A stretch of 64,000 nt of DNA from Trema orientale (GCA_002914845.1 JXTC01000057.1:802922-866921); one strand, 5' to 3'; positions 1 through 11,831 are shown, counted from the first letter of the stretch. Notes: generated from the sequence alone by a model not told the origin. Numbers and translations are program-made.

Positions 1-661
1 CTGTGGAATAGGTAGTCTCTGCTTCACAAGTGTCTAGTACTAAACGCATTTGGTACACTTCCTTCAAATATCTTCAATAGCATATTTCCTCTCTTTGGTC
101 CAACCTAGCTTTATTGTAATGATATCCAAGTTCTATGTTGGGTATCCAATTGGGAGAGCTAACCAACCTATTTATATCTCTAACTAGTAATTACAGGCAA
201 GTCTAGAAGTAACATGGAAATTACTCCTACATGTTCATTTCCAAGTCTAAATGGATAACTATATTTGAGTTACTTGTGGAAGTAAAACTTAAAAAGTTAC
301 TTTCTCAATTGTGCAACTTGCCTACTTTTCTTTTCTGTTTAAAGCATGTTATCGAGTGGTTGTTTTTTTGTGGTGGATGCTTGTTGTGAAGGTGTTAAGC
401 AACAACAAAATGAAGAGTGCGACTCACAGAGTGGTGAGAACAAAAGGAAGAAGCCGATGCTCGTTCGCCTTTTTCTATAACTTGCAGGGAGACAACTGGG
501 TTGAGCCATTGCCCAAGTTCACTCAAGAGATTGGAGAGTCACCAAAATACAGGGGATTCATATACAAGGAGTACCAACAGTTGAGAGTTAAAAACAAGAG
601 CCATCCACCTTCTAGACCTGAAGATGTGATTAACATCACTCATTATGCTATCACCAACTAA
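1..661 (+). CDS. 2-oxoglutarate/Fe(II)-dependent dioxygenase, 3'-terminal exon (partial, enters from left edge)
   Basis: The coding exon is 392-661. It follows an acceptor AG at 390-391 and ends in TAA at 659-661, giving 89 residues. It holds the distal metal-binding His in SATHRVV and the 2-oxoglutarate-binding R-x-S (SRCSF), and ends in ITHYAITN. These are C-terminal jelly-roll features of the plant DOXC class of 2-ODDs, cytosolic enzymes that hydroxylate or desaturate small metabolites. The proximal H-x-D lies upstream of the window. Positions 1-391 read as the preceding intron: short stretches match intron 2 of the paralogue at 5329-7323, which has an exon of exactly the same length (270 nt). 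By hand alignment the two exons differ at 13 of 89 residues, so this is a tandem duplicate. Substrate is unknown. Whether the gene is intact cannot be judged from here. Confidence 0.85.
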
Positions 662-3108
662 GGAGAAGACTTAAGATGCTATTACAGTAATAGTGGAATG
701 GGCTACCTAGCCGCTATTTTTTTCAATTTTGCTTTTGTTCTTTTTTTTTTTTTTTTTTTTGGGAATTTCTATTCTGCATCTTTGTAACTTCTAACAATCT
801 AGATTTTCACTCCGTCCCATAAATCTAAAGGCAAGACTATTCTTTCTTGTTTCTATTTTGATAATTATTTCTTGTGTGTGACTAATCTTCCGATTTTTAG
901 GAACCAATAAAATTAGTAATCATCCGCTTCAATCAACTTATTCTTGTTCAAAAAGAAAAGAAAAAAGCTTGATGGGTTGTTGCTTAATTCTTCTAGTTTA
1001 TGGTGAGTTTGTTTCAACTCAATGAGAATCAACGGTAGGATAATGATTCCGTTTAGATGATTATTGAAGTCTTGGAATGAAATGTTCTTTTGGGTCCTTT
1101 GGATGCCAAATTCTACAATTGAATTTGTATAGGGTTTATGACCACTTGTAATCTTGCATCTAGAAAAATTTTGTTAATTTATTAGAATTGTGCTCATAAG
1201 AGTTGCCTACTTATCTTTTGCAGGATCAAACCCTAATGTAGTTTTGAGTTCCACGCGAAAGAGTAGAAAATCACTGCATAAGAGAGTAAAGAAGACGGCT
1301 ATAGAGATTTTAGTAGTAGCTGTGCAAAAAAAGATGGACAGTCCCCGAATGAATAGAATATCCTAATTTATAGGCAAATAGGAGATATTTAATAAATAGA
1401 ATACTCTAGCAATTAGATAATTAACAGTAATTATTTTTGGGTAACCCAGTCAAAATATGGTACTTACTTGATTTGATTTTGGGTACTAATTTAGATGCTT
1501 ATCCGATCTTATCTGATAGATACTTTGAATATCTAATTATTATCATTTCAGAAAATATATTTTACACCTTCCATAAATAAATAAAATGTCACGTGGCCAG
1601 CTAAAATAAAATTGACAAACTCTAATCCTCTTCTCAGTGCGAGTTTACTCGGACTTGAGGAGTAAACACAAGAGACCCTTTTTTTTTTTTTTTTTGCATC
1701 CATTCTTTCATGCAATTCTTTATGTTATATAAGTTATATACATTAATAAGTTTTTCAAATAAGCATAGGTAATAGTCCTAAGTAGTCATATAATCACATG
1801 CCATAAATTCTCATGTAAAAGATAAAAGCAATCATTAAGTAGAAATCGACTCGCCAAAATAGGACCACATTATACTAAGTATAGAAAGTTTGGAATGAAT
1901 CTACACCTGGCTAAATCTTGTTTGACTACGGGCATATAGCTCTGAGGACACCTATGACAAGTGGTCATGAACCCCTATAAAATAGGATAATAATTTCCGT
2001 ATACATGATTATTGAAATTTTGGAATAAAATGTTCTTTTAGGCCCAACAAGAAATTATGGAAAAATTATAAAAATATAATTCCTCCACTATCGTAAAGGT
2101 ACATCATTACTAGTAAACACTATTTTTCTTTTTAATTGTTGAATTTTTTGTAGAGGAAACTACGTAGGATGCCCATTTTTGATATTCTGTGTAAGTATAT
2201 GGCCTTTTTTTAAAGTTTTAACTTTTATATCCCTTTTTTAAAATCATTAGAGTTACTTTTACTAATTTACCCTTATGTTCTTAAGGGGAGAAGGGAGGAA
2301 AAAAAGCACTGAATGCATATTGTATATATCTACATGATTATTCTCCTTTTTAATTTGATGATTTTTTCCCCTTTCTTGACCGATGATTCTTCTTCCCTCT
2401 CTCTCTCTCTCTCTTAAAATTTATTTCAAGATTCTTTCTCTCAAGATTACTAGCAAAAATTCAGAACAAATATCTAAAAAAGAAAAAAAAAACCTCATAT
2501 GTGAAAATACAAAAAAGACACATAAATTCGAATTTACTAGATAAGCTCAACTTCCACCATGGATTGGTCATCTTCATCGTCATCAATGAGATAACATGTC
2601 CAAGTAGAACGAATAGGAGGAAGAAGAGTTTATGAAGGCTAATATGAGGGCAAAGTCGGAATATGAATACAAATTATCTGAGAAAAGGGATATGTTTATC
2701 AAAGTTAGTTAAAAGGAGCATGAACTAAAATAGAGCACCCAAAACATGGCATTAGTGTACAAATCCCATTTTTGTAGAGAATTTGTGGTGTATTTCCCTT
2801 TTTCTATATTGGTATTAAAAATGACCCCTAACTAATTTATAGCTTAATGAATCTTTTTATAGGATTTGTTAGTTAGGAGATTTTAATTTCTTTTTTAAGT
2901 TTTTCTATTTCTTTTATAGTTATTAATGATAAATCACTATTAAATAGTATATTTATTTTTTTTCTCTTGATATATCATGTGTTTACTCGTTACATTTTTA
3001 TATGTACCAAATCTTGATTTTAAATTGTGGTAGATATCTTTTGAGTTGTTGTATATATCTTTATGAGATTGGTAAATCTTATGAGATTTTTCTGAAAAGA
3101 AAAAAAAT

Positions 3109-3450
3109 ATTCTTAAAATTGTTTTATTTTTTTTATAGTTTGATAGATATTTTTTAATTGTAATGGATCCCTTTATAAACTTATTATATCTAATTTCGAA
3201 AATAATGATTGCATTAGTAGAATTGGTATATATAAAAATATACCGAGCATATTCTCAAGACAAAAAAATCAGAAAAAAAAATTCTTAAAATTGTTTTATT
3301 TTTTTTTAGTTTGATAGATATTTTTTAATTGTAATAGATCCCTTTATAAGCTTATTATATCTAATTTCGAAAATAATGATTGCATTAGTAGAATTGATAT
3401 ATATAAAAATATACCAAGCATATTCTCAAGACAAAAAAAGAAAAAACATT
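3109..3450. repeat. Tandem duplication, about 172-bp unit
   Basis: The segment starting with ATTCTTAAAATTG at 3109 is repeated from 3281 with only a few differences, an offset of 172 bp. Both copies share TTTGATAGATATTTTTTAAT and the run through AAATAATGATTGCATTAG. It is a local head-to-tail duplication with no coding content. Confidence 0.85.
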
Positions 3451-3963
3451 ATTCGATAACAACTTCTAGATTAATGATAATAAAGTTCGTTTTATGCAAT
3501 TTCTTGAAGTCAGTTAAAAGAAGTTCTTAACTAACAAATATATTTTAATTCATATGAAATTTTGGGTTTTAATAAGAGTAATAGATAAAATCACAACAAT
3601 TATATATATAAAAGTATACCCACTACATATGTAGTTATACCAAGAGAAAAATAAATATAGAATTTAAGAGTGATTTTCCACTAATGGCCATAAAGTTTAC
3701 TTTATAAAATTCCATGAAATCATAAACATTAAAAAATAGTCTAAAAACCTCTTAACTAAGAAATGAACAGTAATTTATAAAAAATCCGGATTTTGATGAG
3801 TGTAGCTTTTGGTATTTACTTTCAGTGGGTATCTGATTGGATCGTTTGGGTCGACACTTACTAATTTTAAGCCCAAAATATATACCTACTTATTCAACCA
3901 ACCTCACTTTCCAAAATTATATTGCTAGTAAATATAAAAACTAGTATTCCTTTCTAATGATAT

Positions 3964-4128
3964 ATATATATTTTTTAAAAAAGTGGGGCTTAACTAATCA
4001 CCACTACTTACTACAAATTAAAGGAAAATGACACACACACACACTACCAAGGTTTGAACCCCTGGCCCCCCCAAACACACACACACACAACCCTCAAACT
4101 TTGGACCAACTGAGCTAATCCCAGTTAG
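3964..4128 (-). mobile_element. tRNA-derived SINE with 15-bp target-site duplication
   Basis: Read on the minus strand, the element carries a tRNA-type box A (TAGCTCAGTTGG, complement of 4106-4117) and a box B-like GGTTCAAACC (complement of 4051-4060). These are the internal RNA polymerase III promoter parts of tRNA-derived SINEs. It is flanked by identical 15-bp direct repeats, CCTTTCTAATGATAT at 3949-3963 and 4129-4143, which mark a target-site duplication. The 3' tail (low coordinates) is A/T-rich. A TG/AC microsatellite lies between the boxes. The SINE family is not identified. Confidence 0.75.
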
Positions 4129-4167
4129 CCTTTCTAATGATATTATGGAGATGCATAGCATAAAAGC

Positions 4168-4339
4168 CTAATTTAGTAAATTTTAATGTCGGATAATGTT
4201 TCTTGGATTATGCACATAAGTGATTTTTGGATTAACTAAGCACATAAATGATGTCTAATTTAGTAAATTTTAATGTCGGATAATGTTTCTTGGATTATGC
4301 ACATAAGTGATTTTTGGATTAACTAAGCACATAAATGAT
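4168..4339. repeat. Tandem duplication, 86-bp unit
   Basis: The unit starting CTAATTTAGTAAATTTTAAT at 4168 is repeated at 4254 with almost no change. It starts about 25 bp beyond the SINE target-site duplication and appears to be a recent local duplication. Confidence 0.85.
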
Positions 4340-5131
4340 GTTTTAACAGTAGTTATCTAATTCTGTTTTTTAAGTAAACTTGTTAAAAAATTGTAGGTAT
4401 AAAAGAATTCATCTTATAACTATTCCTAATGAATAATACTATTGGGCACCATTGGTGACTAGTACCATAATGATGTGTCAGTCTGTTACTGGCTATTTAT
4501 TAATTAAATCATCCAGTAACAGATAAATATGTCATTATGGTAGGCACTACTAATGTCTTATGGCATTGCTCATTCTTAATATAAGAAAAATATAGACTTA
4601 CATAATTACAAATGCAACTCATTAAATGTGGGAATATTAACTCAACAATATGTACAAAATAGATAAAATTCTCTGTCAAAGGATACACTTGAAGAACGAA
4701 AATATTGTTGTCTGAAAACATTTTTTGACCATCTGGACACTTAATCCGATGTAATAAGGTCGTGGTGCCTTCTCCAAGATTTGACAACTGCTAGACGATT
4801 GCTAAGGGTGCACTTTCAATAGCATATCGTGGCTGAGTCCCACAGGCACGGCTAAAACTTCTCCTTAGTTCTAATTATTAAATTATAACTGACTTTTGAC
4901 TTCATAGCATTTGTTACGCTCCATCTCATTGGAAAATGAAGAGTCCAATTTTTTGTAGTTGGTACCAGCTGTTTGGATCAAGTGACAGTCGACATTATCT
5001 TCCATATATTAAGTTATTGTTGTTTCGACAAAATTTTATAATATTATGCTTTATATCTAATTACGCTACTCAAAAAAGACATGCCAGAGTATAAGAGCAT
5101 CCAAGCTCATCAAATCTTAATTATAGTGAAA

Positions 5132-5205
5132 GTATCATTGTTACAAATGGGATAGTGACAAAAAAAAGGTATCATTGTTACGAATGGGATAGTGACAAAA
5201 GAATC
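5132..5205. repeat. 37-bp tandem duplication upstream of the dioxygenase gene
   Basis: GTATCATTGTTAC followed by AATGGGATAGTGACAAAA occurs at 5132 and again at 5169. The duplication ends about 125 bp before the ATG at 5329, so it sits in the promoter or leader of the intact 2-ODD gene. Confidence 0.85.
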
Positions 5206-5328
5206 TCAAGTGGGTTCACGCATACGCTGACAATAAAAATGTTACCATATGTCATAATATACATTAATATCCGTATCCCTATTCTATGAAACACATAAAC
5301 AAAGAAATATAAGAAAAAAGGTTTTGAA

Positions 5329-7323
5329 ATGCCCAACTCAACCATTCCTACCATTGACCTCTCTCCTTTCTTCAAAGAAGGTGATCACGAGAATGAAAAG
5401 AATAAGGTCATAGAGATTATAGGCCAAGCTTGCTCCGAGTATGGTTTCTTTCAAATCACCAATCATGGGGTGCCACTTGGCTTGATGAGTCAAGCCCTCG
5501 AACTCTCCAAGGAATTTTTCGGGTACCCAGATGAAGAAAAGCTCAAGTCTAGCCCAGGGTCAAGTGCACCTCTTCCAGCCGGTTATAGTAGGCAGCCAGA
5601 ACACTCTCTAGATAAGAATGAGTACTTGTTAATGTTCCCTCCAGACTCTAATTTCAATGTCTATCCACAAAACCCACCTCAGTTAAGGTATGTTTTCTTC
5701 TTAGGAAAATTTGAGTTGGCATTTTTATGTGCTTGGTAATAATATTCAATTAATGTAGTTCAGTTGGTACACTTGAACAAGCTATTAAAACTTCCTTAAA
5801 ATGAATTGTGCATTCTTTTTTTTCTTTTTCTTCTTTTTTTTTTTTTAAATTTTGACTTTTAATCTATTGTAGGGAAGTGGTGGAAGACATATTTTTGAAG
5901 TTGACCAAGATAGGTTTACTTTTGGAGAGCATTTTGAATGAATGTTTGGGATTGCCTCCTAATTTCCTTAAGGAGTATAATTGTGATCGGAGCTGGGATT
6001 TCATGGCGGCGATTCGTTACTTTCCGGCGATGGAAAGCGAGAGCAATGGAATTACGGAACATGAAGATGCCAATTGTATTACCTTTGTGTTCCAAGATGA
6101 GGTTGGAGGCCTAGAGGTTTGCAAGAACAAGGAATGGATTCCAGTTATTCTCACTCAAGGCACAATAGTGGTCAACCTAGGCGATGTAATTCAGGTATAT
6201 ATTCAATTTCAACATAGGAGAATTCTGTGGTATAGGCATGAAAAAAAATACTTTATTTCTTGTTGAATTAAACTTTATCATATTATATGTTGTCTGATTA
6301 TAATTATATGTCTTTATATATATATATATATATATGATCTAATATTTTAATTTGCTCTTAAGTATTCATTTTGAGTTCTTAACTCATTTGATAAAATTCC
6401 TACATGTTCTGTCTTCCCAAAAATATTTTTTCCTTCGTTTTTGGGTTTAACCTAAATTGTAACGATATGTTTTTATACTTGGTATCTCTATTTGTATACC
6501 AACTTTGTTTATGTGTTGAGTATATTATATTCTAGACTTTGAATAAACAATTATTTCCTAGTCATTTTATTAAAGCATTTAAAAAAACGAATATTTACTT
6601 AAAATATGCCAAAAATTTGGTCATTTTGCTATAAGACCCACTCATGATATAAAAACAGAGCTACTAAACCTAATTATACTTTGAGGAGGTGGAGATAGAA
6701 CGAACTAGGAAAATTACTTAACAAACTATGAAACAAGATAAGAGAAATAGAATACAACTCCTAAATGGTCATTTCCACGTGTAAATGAAGAACTATATAT
6801 GAGTTTTCTTTTGGATGAAACTTTTGAACTTTGGAAAATACTTTTTCACTTCTGCAAAAACTATAACGAAGTTCTTTGAAATTTGTTTTAAGATCAATAA
6901 TGGTCATGTACAAAATTCACTTTTGAAATGCAAAAACTTAATGAAGTTCTTTGCAATTTGTTTTAAGATCAATAATTGTCAGATACAAAATTCACTTTTG
7001 AATGAATGAAATGTCGAATTTGATGGTGTTTTTGATGAGGGCTAATTATGAAGGTGTTAAGCAACAACAAAATGAAAAGTGCAACTCACAGAGTGGTGAG
7101 AACAAAGGGAAAAAGCCGACACTCGTTCGCCTTTTTCTTTAACTTGCACGGAGACAAGTGGGTTGAATTGTTGCCAAAATTCACTCAAGAGATTGGAGAG
7201 TTACCAAAATATAGGGGATTCCTATACAAGGAGTACCAGCAGATGAGAATGAGGAATAAGAGCCATCCACCTTCCAGACCTGAAGATGTGATTCACATCA
7301 CTCATTATGCACTCACCAACTAA
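5329..7323 (+). CDS. 2-oxoglutarate/Fe(II)-dependent dioxygenase (DOXC class), complete, 3 exons
   Basis: Exons are 5329-5687, 5873-6194 and 7054-7323, with intron phases 2 and 0 and GT-AG borders, giving about 316 residues. The N-terminal DIOX_N domain (IPTIDLSPFF, CSEYGFFQITNHGVP) spans roughly residues 5-110. The catalytic jelly roll has the iron ligands H183-x-D185 (TEHEDAN) and H239 (SATHRVV), and the 2-oxoglutarate-binding R249-x-S251, so it should be active. Enzymes of this class oxidise small molecules in the cytosol using Fe(II), oxygen and 2-oxoglutarate. The substrate cannot be told from sequence, and the family includes flavonoid, hormone and alkaloid oxidases. It is a tandem paralogue of the partial gene at the left edge. 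Intron 2 (6195-7053) contains an internal 75-bp duplication. Confidence 0.9.
6855..7004. repeat. 75-bp tandem duplication inside intron 2 of the dioxygenase gene
   Basis: Two adjacent copies share GAAGTTCTTTG, AATTTGTTTTAAGATCAATA and ACAAAATTCACTTTTGAA, at an offset of 75 bp. The short open frame across it is a by-product of the repeat and not a separate gene. Confidence 0.85.
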
Positions 7324-7919
7324 GGAAGGAGAAGACTTAAGGTGCTATTAATTACTTCAACATATGTTTTATTTTTAGAGAGACAGAAAACTCGAGCATA
7401 TTGCTAGGTAGGTATCTTCTCTCAAGGAGTTGAAAGCCACACTACATATGTCAATGGAGCAAACTATGAGGCCAACCATTCTTGATTAATTGCATATTTT
7501 GAACCTAATAAATTTACACTATTTGTATCTTCTTTTTCTCCCCTTGATAAAAGTAGAGCTAATAGACTTCTACTATTTCCTTATATGTTTCTTTGTTTAA
7601 TTCATCTTCTCATTTTATTGGCTAAGAAATTATCAATGACATTAGTTTGTGGTTTCAATAAGATGGCTCTTGAAACCGTGGAATGATAACTGTGAAATGA
7701 TTCATTTATTTTTTGCTTGGATAAAATTGACTTAGTGAGAGCACATTTATGTTTGAGGGATTGAAATTAAAGACAGGATAACAGAGTGTCCTTCCAATGT
7801 TGATGTATACATACATAAATGAGGAAAAAGAAAGATGTAAGGGACTCGATATTTTCCAATTAGAAACATAGTTCTAGTGTTAAAGCATATCTTGCCAAAG
7901 ACTAAAAACCATTAATATG
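7324..7919. other. Convergent 3' spacer between dioxygenase and P450
   Basis: This holds the 3' flanks of two convergent genes. I see no further gene, and no clear poly(A) remnant that would date a retroposition of the neighbouring intronless P450. Confidence 0.5.
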
Positions 7920-9455
7920 CTAAACCACACCCTTGTCCAAGTGTCTTGGCCACCTACTTATAGGCACAGCTTGCAAAGGGGTGCGCATATAAGTGACCAA
8001 CCCTGGGGTCTCAGACATGTCAATCTCCTCAGGCTTGACCCCTTTCGGCAGGGTCCAACAGAAATGGTGCAACAACTGACCCAGCATTGATGTAACCAAG
8101 TTGGTGCCAAGCTGGGCCGCCGGGCATATGCGCCTCCCGGCACCAAACGGTAGCAACCGATAATCGTGGCCCTTCGCGTCCACGTTCTCCACCATGAACC
8201 TCTCGGGCCGGAACTCTAATGGGTCGGGCCACACGTTTGGATCGCGCCCGATGGCCCAAACATTCACATGCACATTGGTTCCTCTAGGGATGTCAAAACC
8301 ACCAACCTTGACATTGGCACTAGCCTTGTGGGGTAGCATAAGCGGGGTTGGAGGGTGCAACCTTAGTGCCTCCTTGGCCACGCATTGCAAGTATGAAAGG
8401 TTTGGGAAATCGGACTCCGACATGGCCCGGCCTGGCCCAATTACACGGTCCAGCTCTTCTTGGGCCTTATGTTGCACTCTTGGGTTTTTAACCAACTGGG
8501 CCATGGCCCACTCCACCGAGATTGCAATTGTGTCCATGCCTGCGGTGATTATGTCCCAAAGTAGTCCTGTTATGGTATCCTCACTAAGTTCATACTTATC
8601 TTTGAGACTAAGTAACACATCAATAAAGTCTTGTTTGGCAGCATCACTAGCATCATTCTTAACCTTGCTCTTATGCTCCTCCATTATATCCCGGATAAGT
8701 TTGTCCCTACGAGCCAAATGTTCCGAAAAGCCCTTGTTTGTAAGCCAAAACACCCATTTAAACAACCAAATATTCTCAAGTACATTCAGTATTATTGAAG
8801 CCCCATTCTTATTTCCACTACTCACTAGTGCTTTAAATTCTAATCCTTGCTGGTCTAGCTCACCCTCTTCATCCTCAAACCGCTTACCAAACACTAGCCT
8901 TGTCAAATAATTGAAGGCCACAGATCCTATATATTTCCTCACCACTAAACTTTTCCCATTTAAACTATTGGACTCTTTGAAAATGGACTCAACCATGGAC
9001 CTAACTTCCTCTTCCCTTATGTGTCTAAGAGCCTCAAGGCTCCTAGAAGAGAAGAGCTCAAGTGTACAAATTTTCCTCACCTTCATGTAGTGAGGCCCAT
9101 AATCGGCCCAAATCAAATCCATACCATCTTTGGAAATCTTAGCCAGAGGCCAAGTCCTGTGCCTATTTGCTAATTTCTGATCATTATCTTTGAGCACTTC
9201 CTTTGCCAATTCCGAATTTGAAACGACAACATTTAGGTTCGAGCCATACCATACCGATATGATTGGACCATAAGCTTGTGATAGCTCAAAATAGCTCCGG
9301 AATGTTACTGGATTTCTCATGTTAATGTGAAGGTTGCCTATGATTGGCCAAGGGTATGGACCTGGGGGAAGCTTGAACCTTAGCCATTGGTACAATTTGT
9401 AAAGAAGGAAAATGGAAATGACAAAGATGGGAAATAGAGGGTGTGGCTCCGGCAT
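7920..9455 (-). CDS. CYP98A: Cytochrome P450 of the CYP98A type (p-coumaroyl ester 3'-hydroxylase-like), intronless
   Basis: This is a single open frame of 511 residues. It has an N-terminal membrane anchor (about residues 7-22), the proline hinge LPPGPYPWP (29-37), an I-helix motif AGMDT, the ExxR motif in KEALRLHPP, a PERF-type motif (RPERF) and the haem loop [15 protein letters not shown] with Cys444. Long stretches such as [20 protein letters not shown] and [19 protein letters not shown] match the CYP98 family. CYP98A enzymes are ER-bound and 3'-hydroxylate p-coumaroyl shikimate/quinate or phenolamides in phenylpropanoid metabolism. Oddities: canonical CYP98A genes have introns and this one has none; the usual Gly two after the haem Cys is Ala; and the region around residues 215-245 departs strongly from the usual CYP98A pattern. 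It may therefore have a changed substrate. Confidence 0.92.
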   Translation of the reverse strand: MPEPHPLFPIFVISIFLLYKLYQWLRFKLPPGPYPWPIIGNLHINMRNPVTFRSYFELSQAYGPIISVWYGSNLNVVVSNSELAKEVLKDNDQKLANRHRTWPLAKISKDGMDLIWADYGPHYMKVRKICTLELFSSRSLEALRHIREEEVRSMVESIFKESNSLNGKSLVVRKYIGSVAFNYLTRLVFGKRFEDEEGELDQQGLEFKALVSSGNKNGASIILNVLENIWLFKWVFWLTNKGFSEHLARRDKLIRDIMEEHKSKVKNDASDAAKQDFIDVLLSLKDKYELSEDTITGLLWDIITAGMDTIAISVEWAMAQLVKNPRVQHKAQEELDRVIGPGRAMSESDFPNLSYLQCVAKEALRLHPPTPLMLPHKASANVKVGGFDIPRGTNVHVNVWAIGRDPNVWPDPLEFRPERFMVENVDAKGHDYRLLPFGAGRRICPAAQLGTNLVTSMLGQLLHHFCWTLPKGVKPEEIDMSETPGLVTYMRTPLQAVPISRWPRHLDKGVV

Positions 9456-9574
9456 TATTAGAAGGAGAAAAAAGGAAAAGTGGTAGAAGTTTTGTGAGTT
9501 TTTCAGGTGGCAATGGTATGAAATGGTAGTTGAAGTTGGATTATTAAATACTACATGTGTATCTCTCTACTGGT

Positions 9575-9582
9575 CTTTTATA
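9575..9582 (-). promoter_or_regulatory. Probable TATA box of the P450 gene
   Basis: The minus strand reads TATAAAAG here, about 120 bp upstream of the P450 ATG. That implies transcription starting near 9550 and a leader of roughly 90-100 nt. It is the only strong TATA match close to the start codon. Confidence 0.55.
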
Positions 9583-10149
9583 GTTTGTTAGTTTCTCCAA
9601 CTTGGCCCATTTTTGGGTCACAAAACGCTTGAGTAGTGTAATTAGTTACGTTGGTGTAATTAACTTGCGCGTTATGTTTGCATGATAAGCTCATTTTAAT
9701 GCCAAACGTCACCTATTGATGTATATTATTACAACATTACACGCACATGAACACACTTTCAAGAGTTCTAATATTGTGATTTTGATATGATATTTTCTTC
9801 AAAAAAAACTTTCAATAAGTTGTCCCCATCTTATAGAACACCTATTCATAAAAATAAATAATAAAAAATAAAATAAAAAAGAAACATCTATTTCCCTCTG
9901 TTTTCTTGAAGTGTTCATTATTAGCTATAAGTGGACCGGGATTTGGAAAAAAAAAATAGAAAATAATAATAATAATAATAATATTAGAGGCCAAACCTGG
10001 AATCATATAAACAAATAACTTTTTCCTCATCATTGTTCTGAATAACTATACCTATGTGTTGTTTAATTATGATATAATTTTGACATATTATATAATGTTC
10101 TAAACTACACTGTGCTATTATTAACTATCTTATGCCATGAAAACCCAAT

Positions 10150-10570
10150 GTATATAAACTTGAGATAGACATTTAGTCCCCAATTCATTCTTGAAATAAG
10201 TTAGCTAGCTTTCTGAGGCTTGGAGAAGAATATATAATATCAAATATCTAGCCCTCCATATATATCTATACATATGCAAATGTTATATATATAGTTTGGA
10301 ATACATACTTTATTGTTAGAGGTCAATGCACATGATGGTGTGCGTGTATGAGGCGGAGTGAGTGGCACAGAGAGCAGCCTTTAAGAGGCCCAAACAAGAT
10401 TTTGGAGCAGGACAAACAGAGCAAGAATGATGCATCGTTGCCAGAGAAGCTCAAGAAATTAAGGGCATGTACCTCTCTGTGTTGGGAGGTCCTGCTGTTA
10501 AAGCACCAAACACGTGGCTTCACTGCCAACAATCTTCATAAATGTCCCCAATTAAACAAAGCACGTGCGA
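10150..10570 (+). other. Possible non-coding transcript or conserved patch, function unknown
   Basis: A good TATA-like sequence (TATATAAAC at 10152-10160) precedes a patch at about 10320-10570 that is less AT-rich than its surroundings and contains GCACGTGC and CACGTGG motifs. The longest frame (96 codons on plus) has no recognisable domain and ends in pyrimidine repeats. I found no convincing miRNA-type foldback: the best stem is 9 bp with a loop of about 90 nt. A non-coding RNA or regulatory patch is possible, but nothing shows it directly. Confidence 0.2.
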
Positions 10571-11282
10571 GCTGTTCCCTTTTTATTCTTTTTTCTATTT
10601 TTCTTTTCTTTTCTTTTCTTTCTTTCTTTCTTTGTTAAACCTTATAACATATGGTTGTTATATTTTTGCAGACATAATAAATGAGCTGTGACCAGTGACT
10701 ACTTATGGTCATGTATTTATCCAAAAATAAAAATTAAGAAGGCTAATATATGTAGACATCCAAATTTGTGGGCAACAAAAAATGTTTTTTAAATTTTTTG
10801 TATATTAATTGGGAAAAACATAAGGATAATGTTGAATTAATGGGTAATTGATGCTGCATGGTCCATACTAGTTAAGGGCTCATTAAACAAATGGGTTTCT
10901 CTTATTTTTCTTTGTTGGTTTCTGATAATCTTTTATGGCAATGCAAATGAATGTTTTAAAGTTGGGTTTTGTTTCTTTTATCTTTTATTTTTGTTTTTTT
11001 CTTTTTCTTTTTTTCTAAATCTAACTTATTGGAAGATTCATGATGATTTCTAGCTAGTGTTTTAATACTTTCTTTTAGAAAAGTGACTGAAATTATAAAA
11101 GGTAAAAAGGTGCATGCTACGGATCTTTTCATTTTTATTGAAAAAAAAAAAGAAACATATGAGGTGTAAAAGTAGACATTGTTTTGAGACTTTAGATCAT
11201 TTTTCACTTTTATAATATTCCCATATGCCCATAGAACTAGTTCAGTCTCTATTGATATCAACCTATATGTATTGTGTTTATT

Positions 11283-11831
11283 GAGTTAATTACCAATATG
11301 TCCCTAGGTAGTTCTAGTTCTTTATTTAACACTGTATTTGTTGAACTACACTCTTTGAGATTGAAACACAAAGTTTCAGTTTCACTCTTAAAATAACATA
11401 TAATTTTGTGACTCAAAGGCCTTTTCAAGACCATCCAACTTTCCAAGGCTTTCCATTCTGCAAGGCATATAGAGCCTGCTTTTCGTCTTTGATGAGCAAG
11501 CTCCAATGATCATCCTTATTCGGTGTTTTAAAACAAAAGTTATTATTATAATTTAATAGAAAGCTCTTGTGTATTTTGAATTTTGGGTTGTTTAATTATA
11601 ACTTTTATATTAATTTAGAAAATGTTTGGAATAATTGATATTTCAAAACACGGAAAGGGTACATTCGTCAAATAAATCATTTTCGTCAAAATAAGATGCA
11701 TTAAGGTTGAAATTGAAACCTTGTGTTCAATCCCAAAATTTGAAGAGTATCTTCCTAAAGGGCAAGAATGCAAGGTCGAATTTTTTAAAACCAAAAACCA
11801 CACCACTAAGGACATACTTGTAATTTAACTC
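11283..11831. mobile_element. Non-autonomous DNA transposon with about 26-bp terminal inverted repeats
   Basis: The left end GAGTTAATTACCAATATGTC is the approximate inverse of the right end, whose complement reads GAGTTAAATTACAAGTATGT. The inverted match extends about 26 bp with a few differences. The element is about 549 bp and encodes nothing recognisable. I could not find a clean target-site duplication, so the superfamily is open. Mutator-like is possible. Confidence 0.5.

Larger units (their letters stand above)
662..5328. other. Intergenic region between the two dioxygenase paralogues
   Basis: No credible gene is seen here. The stretch is AT-rich and contains a tRNA-like SINE, three tandem duplications (listed separately), and two diverged copies of a roughly 60-bp segment at about 1034-1097 and 1983-2045. 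These share a core reading TGATTATTGAA followed by AATGTTCTTTT. A CT microsatellite lies near 2396-2413. Confidence 0.6.

Noticed and set aside
8194..8910. 238-codon open frame antisense to the P450
   Set aside because: It is the complement of a strongly supported CYP98A coding region, has no domain, and arises from codon bias.
10360..10490. Candidate miRNA hairpin
   Set aside because: Only a 9-bp stem (CACAGAGAG/CTCTCTGTG) around a loop of about 90 nt, with no extended pairing.
10348..10638. 96-codon open frame
   Set aside because: No domain, runs into pyrimidine microsatellite at its end. Kept only as a possible non-coding patch.
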